A DNA stretch of 64,000 bases, taken from NCBI GenBank assembly GCA_965208395.1, contig CBDBON010000001.1, positions 310,001 to 374,000 on the forward strand, in the 5' to 3' direction. Source of the stretch: CBDBON01 sp965208395. GTDB taxonomy: Bacteria; Chloroflexota; Dehalococcoidia; Lucifugimonadales; CBDBON01. The translations under genes were made by a program, and so were the position numbers. The notes beneath the pieces are model-generated. The model saw only the letters and a list, made by a program, of their open reading frames with translations. It was not told the DNA's origin and ran no database searches. This document shows positions 48,327 to 57,663 of the stretch, one piece after another (position 1 is the stretch's first letter; each line of letters begins with the position of its first letter).

Positions 48327-51248
48327 TCAAACTGCCAGCCGGGCGTCCTTTGGACGCGCCTTCCCGCCGTGCACAGACGGTTCGGCGCACCACTTGGCCG
48401 ACAGCCTACGAACTCCCTCGTACACATCCTCATCGAAGCCGAGCAGATCGCAGACCACCCCCCGATCCAAGAGGGCACGGTTGGGGTCGGCGTCCGCGAG
48501 GTAGGCGGGCTTCAGCTCCTTGTCCCGGAACTCGTCGAAGATGTCCTCACCGGAATGCAACTGCTCGTCCGTGAGGGCGCTAAGGTCAAGGATAGGTAGA
48601 GAGTCAAATGCGCTGACGGTAGTGGTGCCACGGCCGGCGACTTGGCGATTGGAGTGCCACCAGAAGCAAATGAGACCCAAGGTGCTGTTGGCCCAAACCA
48701 TGAAGGTGTAGTCGAGCCGTTGGTTGTCGAATATGGCGTTGGGCCAGGCACGGCCTCCGATGCTGGCTTGCTCAGTGAATGCGGCTGCCAGTGGCTGCGA
48801 ATTGAAACGGAAGTCGCGATTCAGGTGAGCACGGCTGGCGGTGGCCCACGCTTTAGCAGCCCTAGTCTCCATTCCCGGCTTGACGAGCAGTTGGTAATCA
48901 GGCTGGCAGATGAGTCGTGTTTCTTGTTTGGCTTTGTGGCTCCACAGAGCGGGATAGGTGGCGGTCGGGCTGGAAGGTGCCTTCGTGAAGGGTCCCGCAG
49001 AACCGGCTATGTTGATGTCGTGCCAACCGCGCTTTCCTACGCCACTTAGGGACGCTATCTTTAGTTCCACGGATGACACCATCCCTGGGAGCCACAGTTT
49101 GGACTCGGACAGGGCAGCCGCAGTTTGCGCCAAGGAGTAGTCGGCGAGGCGCACCGCGCCCCAGCCCGCCCCGCCTGCATCGCGGGGTGCAGTTATCTTC
49201 TCACCGGCCGACTCTGCCCCAACCGCTAGAGGCGTACCGCCATACGGTCCGTCCTCGATTCGTCTGACCTCTCTGCCGTCCAACAGGCCCCACGCCAATG
49301 AGCTTGCGTGGGCAAGACCCTGTGGCCTGCGCCGGAGCGAAGTGAACGCTACCCGGTCTTGAGGTGTTTCACCTCGCTTGAGCTTACGGGCGATGACCAG
49401 ACATTCTGCCATATCAGTATCTGCTGAGAAGGACAAGGCATCGTCATCTGCATCAGCGATGGTCAGTACCGCCAGATCGGTGTAGTGACGCCCAATCATC
49501 TGGCGAAAATCCTCCCAGGATAGGCCAGAAGCAGCCGACAGTGGGAGCACCAGGGCTAAAACGCCGCCGGGCTTGATCTTCTTGTGAGCGAGAGCTGCAA
49601 AAGCGGAGGCTATGCCCGCATAGCCGTGATAGCAAGTATCTTGCGCTTCCCGGCTCAGGACTTTTGCCATATCTTTCTGCGTGACGAGTCCTGTACTCAA
49701 CCCCCTGAAGTGCTTGATGTAGTCTTCGGCCCTCTCGCTCCCCTCCCAATCAGAGCCCGGCCTCGTGAACGGCGGGTTCATTATCACAAGGTCGAAGCTC
49801 TCGTGGGGTATCTCAGCGCGGATCTGAGCGGTGGTCTCCTCCCCCGCGCTGTCGGTCCGCCTCGCCGGGTCGCTGGTGTTGAGTGTTGGCATCATCGCTT
49901 CCGCGGACAGCAGATCCAGGGAGCCGATACTGACGCTACCGTCCTTCATCCGACCGTAGGGAGTCGTGTAGAGGCGCGACCTCCCGAATCCGATCGACGG
50001 CTCGACTCCCGACAGCGTGGAGCCGGTGATGTGGATGGCCGACGGCATGACGTCGCAGCCGTAGAGCACCTCCTCCATCATTGCGCGGTGGAGCTCGGCG
50101 GGGTCGCCGCCGGTCCGCTCGTGCCGTGCGGCGATCTCGTCGTAGACGGCGGAGAGCAGCGCGCCGGTGCCGCAGGCGAAGTCGGCGATGCGCAACCGGC
50201 CGATGGCGTCCGGGTCGGACCAGTCGACGCCGTCCATCCCTTCGGCAGGCTCAGGACGCAGCTTGGCGACGGCCAGCCGGGCCAGCAGCGCGGCGGACGC
50301 GGGCAGCGTGTAGAAGGTGGCCAGATACTTGCGGTCGGCGATGAGGCGCTGGAAGATTCGCCCGGTCAAGTCGTGGGCGTTGTCCACGCCCGCCGCATTC
50401 ACAGACTGGGCGGTGTGCCTCAGCCGCCGCAGGATGGCGGCGGCGTCGCCCGCCGGAAGCTGCGCCAGGATGTCCCTGGCGATGGCGAAGATGGCCCAGT
50501 AGTTGATCTCCAGGATGTCGTTCCAGGCGGCCAGCGTCTCGCCCTGGGGATTGTCGACTCCGTCACCGCAGACCATGGCCAGGGACTCGACCTCCGTGTG
50601 CAGTCCGGCGATGCGCTCGTGGAAGACGAGGGCGTTGGCGATGATGGCGCAGGCCATGCGGCGGGTCTGCGGCACGTTGCTCATGCCCAGCAGGCGCGCG
50701 ATGGACGCAGTGATGGCGGAGCGGGTCTCGTTCATCTCGTCCAGGAGCTTCGCGGCGCCGTCGATGCCCTCCTGGAGCGTGTTGGTCGCCCGGTCGACGG
50801 CGCGCTGCGGGACGGACACCAAACGCACCATGTCGGCCAGGTCCTCTACGGCGCCCTCCAGCCAGCCGGACTCCGGGAAGCGGCTCCCGTCCTCCGTGAA
50901 GACGCAGTAGGAGAGGCGGGCCGACGACAGGGCTTCGCGCAGGTCAAGGGCATCGCCGAGCGCGGCCGGGTATCGGAGGGCGATCGCGGCCTCGATGACG
51001 CGCGCGTTGGCGGCCACCTCCAGCCCCAGGCGCGATTTGGCCTCCGGCTCGACGTCGCGGGCGGGCATGTACTCGGCCTCGATGACGACGGGCGAGTAGC
51101 CGAGCGCGGTGGCGATGATGTCGGGGCGCAGCCCGGGCCGGCCGGTGATGGTCTGGGTGTTCTCGGACCACACCTGCCTGCCGGGCAGCATCTCGTGGAG
51201 CAGGCTGCCCAGGGCGTTGTTGACGTTCGGCTCCGTCTGGCGCGGCAT
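48327..51248 (-). CDS. Single-chain DNA N6-adenine methyltransferase, restriction-modification type
   Basis: A 973-residue protein starting at the ATG 51246-51248. The central methylase domain has AdoMet motif I DFACGTG (about 354-360) and the catalytic NPPF (about 490-493). The N-terminal part (about 1-75) has GLRPDIIATALGYSPVVIEAEY, reminiscent of a PD...ExE nuclease core. The long C-terminal part (about 600-950) would hold target recognition. This fits a type IIG-like or related single-chain enzyme; a solitary methylase is the alternative. It starts five bases after a CoA-transferase stop. A REP-like sequence is embedded in frame at 50238-50261. Confidence 0.85.
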   Translation of the reverse strand: MPRQTEPNVNNALGSLLHEMLPGRQVWSENTQTITGRPGLRPDIIATALGYSPVVIEAEYMPARDVEPEAKSRLGLEVAANARVIEAAIALRYPAALGDALDLREALSSARLSYCVFTEDGSRFPESGWLEGAVEDLADMVRLVSVPQRAVDRATNTLQEGIDGAAKLLDEMNETRSAITASIARLLGMSNVPQTRRMACAIIANALVFHERIAGLHTEVESLAMVCGDGVDNPQGETLAAWNDILEINYWAIFAIARDILAQLPAGDAAAILRRLRHTAQSVNAAGVDNAHDLTGRIFQRLIADRKYLATFYTLPASAALLARLAVAKLRPEPAEGMDGVDWSDPDAIGRLRIADFACGTGALLSAVYDEIAARHERTGGDPAELHRAMMEEVLYGCDVMPSAIHITGSTLSGVEPSIGFGRSRLYTTPYGRMKDGSVSIGSLDLLSAEAMMPTLNTSDPARRTDSAGEETTAQIRAEIPHESFDLVIMNPPFTRPGSDWEGSERAEDYIKHFRGLSTGLVTQKDMAKVLSREAQDTCYHGYAGIASAFAALAHKKIKPGGVLALVLPLSAASGLSWEDFRQMIGRHYTDLAVLTIADADDDALSFSADTDMAECLVIARKLKRGETPQDRVAFTSLRRRPQGLAHASSLAWGLLDGREVRRIEDGPYGGTPLAVGAESAGEKITAPRDAGGAGWGAVRLADYSLAQTAAALSESKLWLPGMVSSVELKIASLSGVGKRGWHDINIAGSAGPFTKAPSSPTATYPALWSHKAKQETRLICQPDYQLLVKPGMETRAAKAWATASRAHLNRDFRFNSQPLAAAFTEQASIGGRAWPNAIFDNQRLDYTFMVWANSTLGLICFWWHSNRQVAGRGTTTVSAFDSLPILDLSALTDEQLHSGEDIFDEFRDKELKPAYLADADPNRALLDRGVVCDLLGFDEDVYEGVRRLSAKWCAEPSVHGGKARPKDARLAV
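50238..50261. repeat. REP-like element inside the methyltransferase gene
   Basis: CCCTTCGGCAGGCTCAGGACG matches the intergenic element at 7865 (CCCTTCGACAGGCTCAGGGCG) with two differences in 21 bases. Read in frame it encodes LRPEPAEGM, a junction between the N-terminal helical region and the methylase domain. Confidence 0.75.
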
Positions 51249-51253
51249 GAGCT

Positions 51254-52534
51254 CTAGCAGGTGACCTCGTCCTGTTTGAGCTGCTGGATCTGTCGGGGCG
51301 TATAGCCCAGCTCTTCGAGGAGCTCGTCGGTGTGCTGGCCTAGTCCGGGTGAGGGAGACTTGGGCTGGAGGGGGGTCTCGCTCATCTGGATCATCGGCCC
51401 CGCGGCCCGGAACGGGCCGGCCATCGGGTGCTCCATCTCGACTATCAGACCGTTCGCCAGGACCTGAGGGTCTTCGGCGGCCTCCTCCGGGAAGCTGACA
51501 CGGCCTACCGGAATCCCGGCCTCTTCGAGCAACGCGACCCACTCGTCCACCGTTTTCGTAAGAAAGGTCTCCTCCGCCTGCTTGACCAGCCGGACGGCCT
51601 CGTCGTGGCCCTCGGCGCTGTCGTAGTCGGCGTTGACGGGATCGTGATCAGGGTCGAGGGTCGGGTCGTCCAGTCCGAGGATGTCGGCCAGGCGCCGCAG
51701 TATGCGTCTGCCGAGGACGCCTACGATCACGGTGCCGTCGCTCGCCTGGAAGCACCTGTAGTAGTAGTTCGGGCGTCCCATCCCCGTGTGCTCCCGGTGC
51801 AGCGCGAGAGTCTCTTCGAATGAGCCTCCACGCTCCCTGAGCGACGCCAGCGCGTCGAGGAGAGAGGTCCTCCGCTCCTCGTCGGGGGCGACCTGCACGA
51901 AGCGGGGCGTCATCAACCCGATAGCCGTTCCGAGCAGGGTCGTGTCGACCTTCTGGCCCCTGCCGGTGCGCTCGCGATGGTAGAGCGCCGCGCAGACGCC
52001 CCACGCCATCGCGATGCCCGCCGCGTGGTCGACGATCGGGGAGGCGACGACATGCTGCGCCACGCCGTCCTCTATCCCACCCTGGATAGCGATGATTCCG
52101 GACATCCCCTGGGCGATGATGTCCGAGCCGGGCCGGTCGGACATAGGGCCGCTCCTCCCGAAGGCGGTGTTCTCGCAGTAGATGAGCCGCGGGTTCCTGG
52201 CCGCGAGGGTCTCGTAGTCGATGCCGAGCTTGCCCGGGACGTCGGGGCGCGCGTTGATTATCAGGGCGTCGGCGGTGTCGGCCAGCCTGTAGAAGATCTC
52301 CCTGCCCCGCGGCTTCGTCAGGTCGAGCGGGAGGCTGCGCTTGCTGCGGTTGAGGGAGATGAAGTTGCGGGTCTCGTTGGGGACTATCGGCGCCCAGTGC
52401 CGCTGCGCCTCCCCCCAGACGGGCTCTATCTTGATCACGTCGGCGCCCATGTCGCCCAGCAGCAGTCCTCCGAAGGGGCCGGCGACGATCTGCGTGATGT
52501 CCAGGACTCTGATGCCGTCGAGCGGTCCGGGCAT
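51254..52534 (-). CDS. Family III CoA-transferase (CaiB/BaiF type)
   Basis: A 426-residue CoA-transferase starting at the ATG 52532-52534 after CAGGAG (an extension upstream is unrelated). GIRVLDITQIVAGPFGGLLLGDMGADVIKIE is the N-terminal signature. The catalytic Asp is retained in PIVDHAAGIAM, unlike the homologue at 18055-19269, and GRGQKVDTTLL follows at normal spacing. Acyl substrates are unknown. It is followed closely by the methyltransferase gene, which is probably an accident of insertion rather than function. Confidence 0.93.
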   Translation of the reverse strand: MPGPLDGIRVLDITQIVAGPFGGLLLGDMGADVIKIEPVWGEAQRHWAPIVPNETRNFISLNRSKRSLPLDLTKPRGREIFYRLADTADALIINARPDVPGKLGIDYETLAARNPRLIYCENTAFGRSGPMSDRPGSDIIAQGMSGIIAIQGGIEDGVAQHVVASPIVDHAAGIAMAWGVCAALYHRERTGRGQKVDTTLLGTAIGLMTPRFVQVAPDEERRTSLLDALASLRERGGSFEETLALHREHTGMGRPNYYYRCFQASDGTVIVGVLGRRILRRLADILGLDDPTLDPDHDPVNADYDSAEGHDEAVRLVKQAEETFLTKTVDEWVALLEEAGIPVGRVSFPEEAAEDPQVLANGLIVEMEHPMAGPFRAAGPMIQMSETPLQPKSPSPGLGQHTDELLEELGYTPRQIQQLKQDEVTC

Positions 52535-52631
52535 TTTTTCTCCTGTGTGCCATGGTAGGAGGCCGAGGCTCTCCCGTACAGGGCTCACAGTAGTACGCTT
52601 GCTCTCTGTCGTTGTCAAGGTTGTTCCGGGA

Positions 52632-52652
52632 GGGCTGGTTGCAAACCAGCCC
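52632..52652. repeat. Intergenic hairpin GGGCTGGTT/AACCAGCCC
   Basis: A perfect 9-bp stem with a 3-base loop, followed by CCTACGGGGG. It lies in the 350-base gap 52535-52884 between divergent genes. It looks like a dispersed repeat rather than a terminator of either gene. The rest of this gap holds only the promoter at 52802-52830. Confidence 0.6.
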
Positions 52653-52801
52653 CTACGGGGGTGGTGGATGATGGTTCCGTTTGCTTGCGGAGTATATCGC
52701 TGGAGTCCCCTATGACCATTCAGCGTGATACACCCAAAGGAAGGTGGATGATAAATACGGCGCTGAACGTGGAGGTGGGGAATCCGGGAGATCTGGGAGG
52801 C

Positions 52802-52830
52802 TTGACAGCCAGAGCGGGCCCGGCTTTACT
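52802..52830 (+). promoter_or_regulatory. Promoter of the epimerase-acetamidase pair
   Basis: A perfect TTGACA (52802-52807) and TTTACT (52825-52830) are separated by 17 bases, giving a transcript that starts about 48 bases before the epimerase ATG. Confidence 0.6.
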
Positions 52831-52884
52831 GTCGCCGACGGCCAGTCCCGTTCGGGGCGGCCACATGCGCGGAGGCGAGGTGTT

Positions 52885-53634
52885 ATGAAAAGGGTGCTGA
52901 TAACGGGGATGAGCGGGCTCATCGGAGGCGCGCTCAGGCGTCGCCTGGAGGTGGCTGGGGGCTATGAGCTGACGGCGCTCAACAGGGGCCCTCTCGAAGG
53001 CGTGAGGTGCGTTCGGGCGGACATCGCCGATCTCGACGCCATCAGGCCCGCGTTCGAAGGACAGGACGTGGTGGTCCATCTGGCGGCGCACCTGGAAGGC
53101 AGCTGGGAGGGCAACCTCTCCGCGAACATCATCGGCGCCTACAACGTCTACGAGGCCGCGCGCCTGGAAGGTGTGAAGCGCGTCGTATTCGGCAGCAGCG
53201 GCATGACCATAAGAGGCTGGGCGAATGAGGAGCCGTACAAGGCGATAGCGGAGGGCAGGTACGACGACGTTCCCGCCGAGATTCCGAAGATCAGTGCGGA
53301 GCAGGTGCGGCCGGCAGGAGTCTACGGGGCCGCGAAGGTGTGGGGAGAGGCGGTGGGACGACACTTCTCGGACGCCCACGGGCTGTCGGTGCTCTGCGTT
53401 CGAATAGGCCGGGTGCTGGATGACGACCGGCCGAACGACGTTCACGAGAGGGCGATCCTGCTGACACGAAGAGATGTGGCCCAGATACTCCACAGGTGCA
53501 TCGACGCCCCGGACAGCCTCAGATACGACATATTCATGGCGACCTCCGACAACAGGTGGGGCTACCGGGACCTGGAGCATCCCCGGCGGGTGCTCGGCTA
53601 CGTGCCGGAGGACTCGGCGGAGAGCATCGAGTAG
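52885..53634 (+). CDS. NAD-dependent epimerase/dehydratase (extended SDR)
   Basis: A 249-residue extended short-chain dehydrogenase starting at the ATG 52885 after GGAGGCGAGG. The NAD loop is GMSGLIG (8-14), the catalytic pair is YGAAK (YxxxK), and SSGMTIRG supplies the serine. Size and pattern resemble uronate dehydrogenases and small sugar epimerases. It is 9 bases upstream of the acetamidase gene. The substrate is unknown. Confidence 0.88.
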   Translation: MKRVLITGMSGLIGGALRRRLEVAGGYELTALNRGPLEGVRCVRADIADLDAIRPAFEGQDVVVHLAAHLEGSWEGNLSANIIGAYNVYEAARLEGVKRVVFGSSGMTIRGWANEEPYKAIAEGRYDDVPAEIPKISAEQVRPAGVYGAAKVWGEAVGRHFSDAHGLSVLCVRIGRVLDDDRPNDVHERAILLTRRDVAQILHRCIDAPDSLRYDIFMATSDNRWGYRDLEHPRRVLGYVPEDSAESIE

Positions 53635-53643
53635 GGAGGCGCG

Positions 53644-54753
53644 ATGAAGAGCATCGAGATCGATCGCGGCAAGCGCCTCCGCGAAGAGCCGTGGAAGGGC
53701 CATAACCGGTGGCACCCGGACATTCCCCCGGCCCTGGAGGTTGAGCCCGGCGAGGAGGCGGTGCTGGAGACCCGCGACGCGTCGGACGGCCAGATTCGTC
53801 CCGGCGCGACGCTGGCCGACCTCGAGTCGATCGACAAAAAGGTGGGGCACCCGCTGACCGGCCCCGTATACGTGTGCGGCGCGCAGCCCGGTGACCTGCT
53901 CGAGATCGAGTATCTCGACATCTCGCCCCAGCCACATGGATATACGACGTTCGCTCCGGGCCGGGGTTTCCTGAGAGAGCTGTTTCCCACGTCGTACCTG
54001 GTCCACTGGGAGATCGAGGATGGATGTGCACGCACGCCGGACCTGCCGGGCGTCCGCATTCCGGACGGGTCGTTCATGGGAACCGCCGGGGTTGCCCCGT
54101 CCCACGCCCAGCTGGATAAGTGGGCTCGCAGGGAGGCGGACCTGGTCTCACGCGGCGGGATGGCCAGCCTGCCAGACCCGGAGGATGCCGTGCCCTCGTC
54201 CGAGCCGATCGCGAGCCGGGGGCTCCGCACCGTGCCACCGAGAGAGAACTGCGGGAACGCCGACGTGAAGCAGCTTACGAAGGGGTCCAGGCTGATGGTG
54301 CCCGTCGCCGTGGAGGGCGCCCTCTACTCGGTAGGAGACGGCCACTTCGCGCAGGGCGACTCCGAGTGCTGCATCACTGCCATCGAGATGGGCGCGACCG
54401 TTGCGGTCCGGTTCCGGGTACACAGCGGGGAGGCGCGCCGACGAAACATCCGGTTTCCAAGGTTCTCCCACCCCGGCTACTTCGCCCGGCCCGAGTGGGC
54501 GGCGCCGAGAAACTTCGTCGCGACCATGGGCATGCCCATCCGGGAGGACGGGGTGCAGGAGGGAGAGGACCTCACCCTTGCCGCGAGAAACGCCCTCGTC
54601 GGGATGATCGATCTACTCCAGGAACGCGGATGGAGCCGCGAGCAGGCCTACGTCATCTGCAGCGTGGCGGTCGACCTGAAGATCAGCAACGCGGTCGATC
54701 TGCCCAACGTCACGGTATCGGCGTTTCTCCCGGAGGATATCTTCGAGGGGTAG
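53644..54753 (+). CDS. Acetamidase/formamidase family protein
   Basis: A 369-residue FmdA/AmdA-type amidase. HNRWHPDIPPALEVEPGE at the start and VYVCGAQPGDLLEIEYLDI are family landmarks. SVGDGHFAQGDSECCITAIEM is the conserved active-site and metal-binding block. It should release ammonia from formamide, acetamide or a similar small amide. AGGGAGG precedes the ATG. It is directly downstream of the SDR gene and ends before a shared hairpin terminator. Confidence 0.92.
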   Translation: MKSIEIDRGKRLREEPWKGHNRWHPDIPPALEVEPGEEAVLETRDASDGQIRPGATLADLESIDKKVGHPLTGPVYVCGAQPGDLLEIEYLDISPQPHGYTTFAPGRGFLRELFPTSYLVHWEIEDGCARTPDLPGVRIPDGSFMGTAGVAPSHAQLDKWARREADLVSRGGMASLPDPEDAVPSSEPIASRGLRTVPPRENCGNADVKQLTKGSRLMVPVAVEGALYSVGDGHFAQGDSECCITAIEMGATVAVRFRVHSGEARRRNIRFPRFSHPGYFARPEWAAPRNFVATMGMPIREDGVQEGEDLTLAARNALVGMIDLLQERGWSREQAYVICSVAVDLKISNAVDLPNVTVSAFLPEDIFEG

Positions 54754-54760
54754 AGATAGG

Positions 54761-54790
54761 TGTGGGGGACACCCCCACACCCCCGGTCAA
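54761..54790. terminator. GTGGGGG/CCCCCAC hairpin between convergent genes
   Basis: TGTGGGGG (54761-54768... paired with CCCCCACA) forms an 8-bp stem around ACA, 8 bases after the acetamidase stop and 30 bases beyond the stop of the convergent monooxygenase gene. The flank ACACCCCCGGTC...CATCGA matches the 71-bp repeat units at 47172-47313, so it is a member of the same dispersed family and may act as a bidirectional terminator. Confidence 0.65.
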
Positions 54791-54813
54791 CATCGAGTAT
54801 TGCCGGCGTCGCG

Positions 54814-55998
54814 CTAGTCGGCAACCGGCAAGGCGGCGGCGCTCTTGAAGGCGGGCATCACCTCCTCGGCGAACCGTTCGAGCTGCTCCAGGATCGCCTG
54901 CTGAGGAGTGCCGACGGGCTGCCCGACGTTCATCTCCTCCAGACCGGGGTATCGCTCCTGGAGGGCCGTCAGCCTCTCCGTGACGAGCTCGGCCGGCCCG
55001 CAGAGCCAGGAGCCCGCCTCGACCGCCTCTTCGAGCGTCGGGAGCTTTGCGCCTCGCACGCGGTGCGGGTCGCCCAGCGCCTCGATCTGATAGTCGGTCA
55101 GGCCCCGGACGAATCCGAGAGGGGCGAACATCTTCATGTTCTCCTCGTAGAACGGCCTCGCCTCCTCGATCGCCTTCTCGACGCTCTCGGCGATGTAGAC
55201 GGAGACGCCGATGATGAGGTCCGTGCCGAGCTCGGCCTCGCGTCCCGATTCGATCAGCGCGTCGCGCCACGCGGCGACCACCTTGTCGCTGGCTCCCCCG
55301 ACCGCGGCCCCGCCTCCGATGATCCCCTTCATGCCGTGCCTGACCATGAAGCCGATCCCGCGCGGGCTGGCGCTGACGATCGGCTGCCAGCACTCCACCG
55401 GCCGTTTCAGGGGCCTGGGCACCAGGGTGATCTCCTCGAGCTCGTATCCGCGATAAGGCACCCTCGGCGGTATCTGGTAGTGCTTTCCGTGATGGGAGAA
55501 GGACGGCTCGTTGAAGGCCTTCATGATGATCTCGACCTGCTCTTCGAACAGCTCACGGTTGGCGTCCTGGTCGATCATGGGCGCGTCGAACACCTCGACC
55601 TCGCGCGTGTGGTAGCCCCGCCCTACTCCGAAGATGACGCGCCCTCCCGTCAGGTAGTCCGCCGTCGCGAAGTCCTCGGCCAGGCGCAGGGGGTTCCACA
55701 TGGGGGCGATGTTGAAGCCGCAGCCGAACTTGAGGCGCTCGGTCAGGTGCGCGAGGTGCACCGCCAGCAGGATGCAGTTGGGAATGCACTCGTATCCCTC
55801 GCGCTGGAAGTGGTGCTCGGCGGTCCAGAAGGTGTCGTAGCCCGTCCTGTCCAAGACCCTGGCTATCGCCTCGGTCTTGTCGAATACCTGGGCCAGGTGC
55901 TCGTCCGGCAGCCACCGGTCGTTGACGGGCGGCGCGTCGAACCCGATATCCTCGAAGTCGACGTGACCGGCGTAGAGGGTCCCGAATCTGGTTATCAT
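54814..55998 (-). CDS. Luciferase-like (F420/FMN) monooxygenase
   Basis: A 394-residue bacterial-luciferase-fold protein. YDTFWTAEHHFQREGYECIPN is the hallmark N-terminal block. The core FGCGFNIAPMWNPLRLAEDFATADYLTGGRVIFGVGRGYHTREVEVF is typical of flavin-dependent members, and KRPVECWQPIVSASPRGIGF follows. It would use reduced FMN or F420; oxygenase or dehydrogenase activity and the substrate cannot be told. Families of such paralogues are typical of SAR202-type Chloroflexota. GGGAGG precedes the ATG. Confidence 0.92.
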   Translation of the reverse strand: MITRFGTLYAGHVDFEDIGFDAPPVNDRWLPDEHLAQVFDKTEAIARVLDRTGYDTFWTAEHHFQREGYECIPNCILLAVHLAHLTERLKFGCGFNIAPMWNPLRLAEDFATADYLTGGRVIFGVGRGYHTREVEVFDAPMIDQDANRELFEEQVEIIMKAFNEPSFSHHGKHYQIPPRVPYRGYELEEITLVPRPLKRPVECWQPIVSASPRGIGFMVRHGMKGIIGGGAAVGGASDKVVAAWRDALIESGREAELGTDLIIGVSVYIAESVEKAIEEARPFYEENMKMFAPLGFVRGLTDYQIEALGDPHRVRGAKLPTLEEAVEAGSWLCGPAELVTERLTALQERYPGLEEMNVGQPVGTPQQAILEQLERFAEEVMPAFKSAAALPVAD

Positions 55999-56104
55999 TG
56001 CTGGCCTCCCGTGGTGGCATCATTCTAGTGGATGAACATCTTAGTGTCGACGGATTCTCCACGCCCCACCCCCGATCAATGGGGTGTCGAGCCGATGAAC
56101 CGGG

Positions 56105-56110
56105 TATAAT
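56105..56110 (+). promoter_or_regulatory. Possible -10 box of the MFS gene
   Basis: A perfect TATAAT at 56105-56110 lies 54 bases before the MFS start. No good -35 hexamer at 16-18 bases was found, so the promoter call is weak. Confidence 0.4.
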
Positions 56111-56163
56111 CCGCGCCACGCCGACAGTCCAATGGGAGCGACGAGCGCCATGGCGCCTGAACT

Positions 56164-57663
56164 ATGTCGATAGCCGCGTTTACGGGCCCCTCCGCGCGCA
56201 TCCTGTCGAGCCCGCAATACAAGTGGTGGGCGTACGGGGCTATCGCCGTGGGCATGTTCGTCACGGTCATGGACCAGTCCGGCGTGAACATCGCGCTGCC
56301 CCGCATCGCCGACCGGTTCGCCGCCGATATTCCCACCGTGCAGTGGATAACCCTGGGGTATGTGCTGAGCACCGCGGCCCTGCTCATGCCGATGGGCCGG
56401 ATGTCGGACATCATGGGCCGCAAGACGGTCTATCTCGGCGGATTCGTCCTTTTCATGGCCGCGGCCGCCGTCGGAGGCGCGGCCAATGCGCTGGCGCTGA
56501 TAATCGTCGCCAAGATAGTGCAGGGCGTCGGCGCCGCCGCGATTCAGGCCAACGGGCTGGCGATGGTGGCGCAGGTCTTTCCCGAGAACGAGCGCGGCAA
56601 GGGCATGGGGATGTACATGGCCATCATCGGCACGGGATCGATCAGCGGCCCGGTGATAGGCGGTCTTCTGGTGAGCGAGCTGGGCTGGCGGTCGGTCTTC
56701 TTTGCGCCTATCCCCCTGGGCCTGCTGGCCGTCGTCTCGGCGATGGCCGTGCTGCGCGGAAAGGACGACTCCCAGGCCGGCAGAGACGCGGTCGGCGGCT
56801 TCGACTGGCCGGGCGCCGGCCTGTCGTCGGCCTCTCTGGTAAGTCTCCTGCTGGCCATGACCAACGGCCACAGGCTGGGGTGGGCTTCGCCCCCTGTGGC
56901 AGGCGCGCTGGTCGTGGCTACACTGCTGATGGTCCTGTTCCTGTGGTGGGAGACGAGGACGGAGAAGCCGATGCTCGATCTCCGGTTCTTCAGGAGCAAG
57001 GTCTTCTCGATGGGCGTGTCGGCGAGGTTTCTGTCGTTCCTGGCCGGCTCCTCGATCTTCTTCCTGATGCCCTTCTACCTGATCGTGGTGCTGGGCCATG
57101 AGGCGAGCAGGGCCGGGCTTATGATGGTTCCCGGGTCGTTGGCAATGGCTGTAATGGGGCCGGTGAGCGGGCGTCTCGCGGACAGGTTCGGGACGAGATG
57201 GCTGTCGGTCACCGGAATGGCGCTGTCGGCGACCGCGATGCTCATGTTCGCCCGCCTGTCGGTAGACTCCACCTGGGTACACGTGGTGGCCGGGATGGTC
57301 CTCTCCGGCTCCGGCATGGGGATATTCTCTTCCTCTAATACGACGGCCGTGATGGCCTCGATCGACCGGGAGCGGTACGGGATCGTCTCGGCGTTTCTGA
57401 ATCTAACGAGGACCTCCGCGAACGTAATAGGGGTGGCTCTCGCCACGACGCTCGTCACGCTGGCGATGGGCTCCCAGGGATACGAGCCGACGCTTGCGGC
57501 CGTGACCGGGTCGGGAGACGGCGGGGTGGAGCGAGCCTTCGTCCTGGGGCTGACCAGAGCCTACCTGTTAGGCGCGGCCCTGGTGCTGGCCGGGATGGCG
57601 CTCTCGGCCGTCAGGGGAGAGGCGGGGACGGGCGGCAGTCCTAGTCGCCCTTCTTCGCCTTGA
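56164..57663 (+). CDS. MFS drug exporter, DHA2 (14-TM) family
   Basis: A 499-residue transporter with about 14 membrane segments. Motif VTVMDQSGVNIALPRIADRF near the N-terminus and WITLGYVLSTAALLMPMGRMSDIMGRK (motif A) define the EmrB/QacA-type DHA2 family. IGPVIGGLL-like motif C (SGPVIGGLLVSELGWRSVFF) marks an antiporter. It should export a hydrophobic compound with proton exchange. No adjacent regulator is seen. Its 3' end overlaps the convergent gene by 23 bases. Confidence 0.92.
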   Translation: MSIAAFTGPSARILSSPQYKWWAYGAIAVGMFVTVMDQSGVNIALPRIADRFAADIPTVQWITLGYVLSTAALLMPMGRMSDIMGRKTVYLGGFVLFMAAAAVGGAANALALIIVAKIVQGVGAAAIQANGLAMVAQVFPENERGKGMGMYMAIIGTGSISGPVIGGLLVSELGWRSVFFAPIPLGLLAVVSAMAVLRGKDDSQAGRDAVGGFDWPGAGLSSASLVSLLLAMTNGHRLGWASPPVAGALVVATLLMVLFLWWETRTEKPMLDLRFFRSKVFSMGVSARFLSFLAGSSIFFLMPFYLIVVLGHEASRAGLMMVPGSLAMAVMGPVSGRLADRFGTRWLSVTGMALSATAMLMFARLSVDSTWVHVVAGMVLSGSGMGIFSSSNTTAVMASIDRERYGIVSAFLNLTRTSANVIGVALATTLVTLAMGSQGYEPTLAAVTGSGDGGVERAFVLGLTRAYLLGAALVLAGMALSAVRGEAGTGGSPSRPSSP

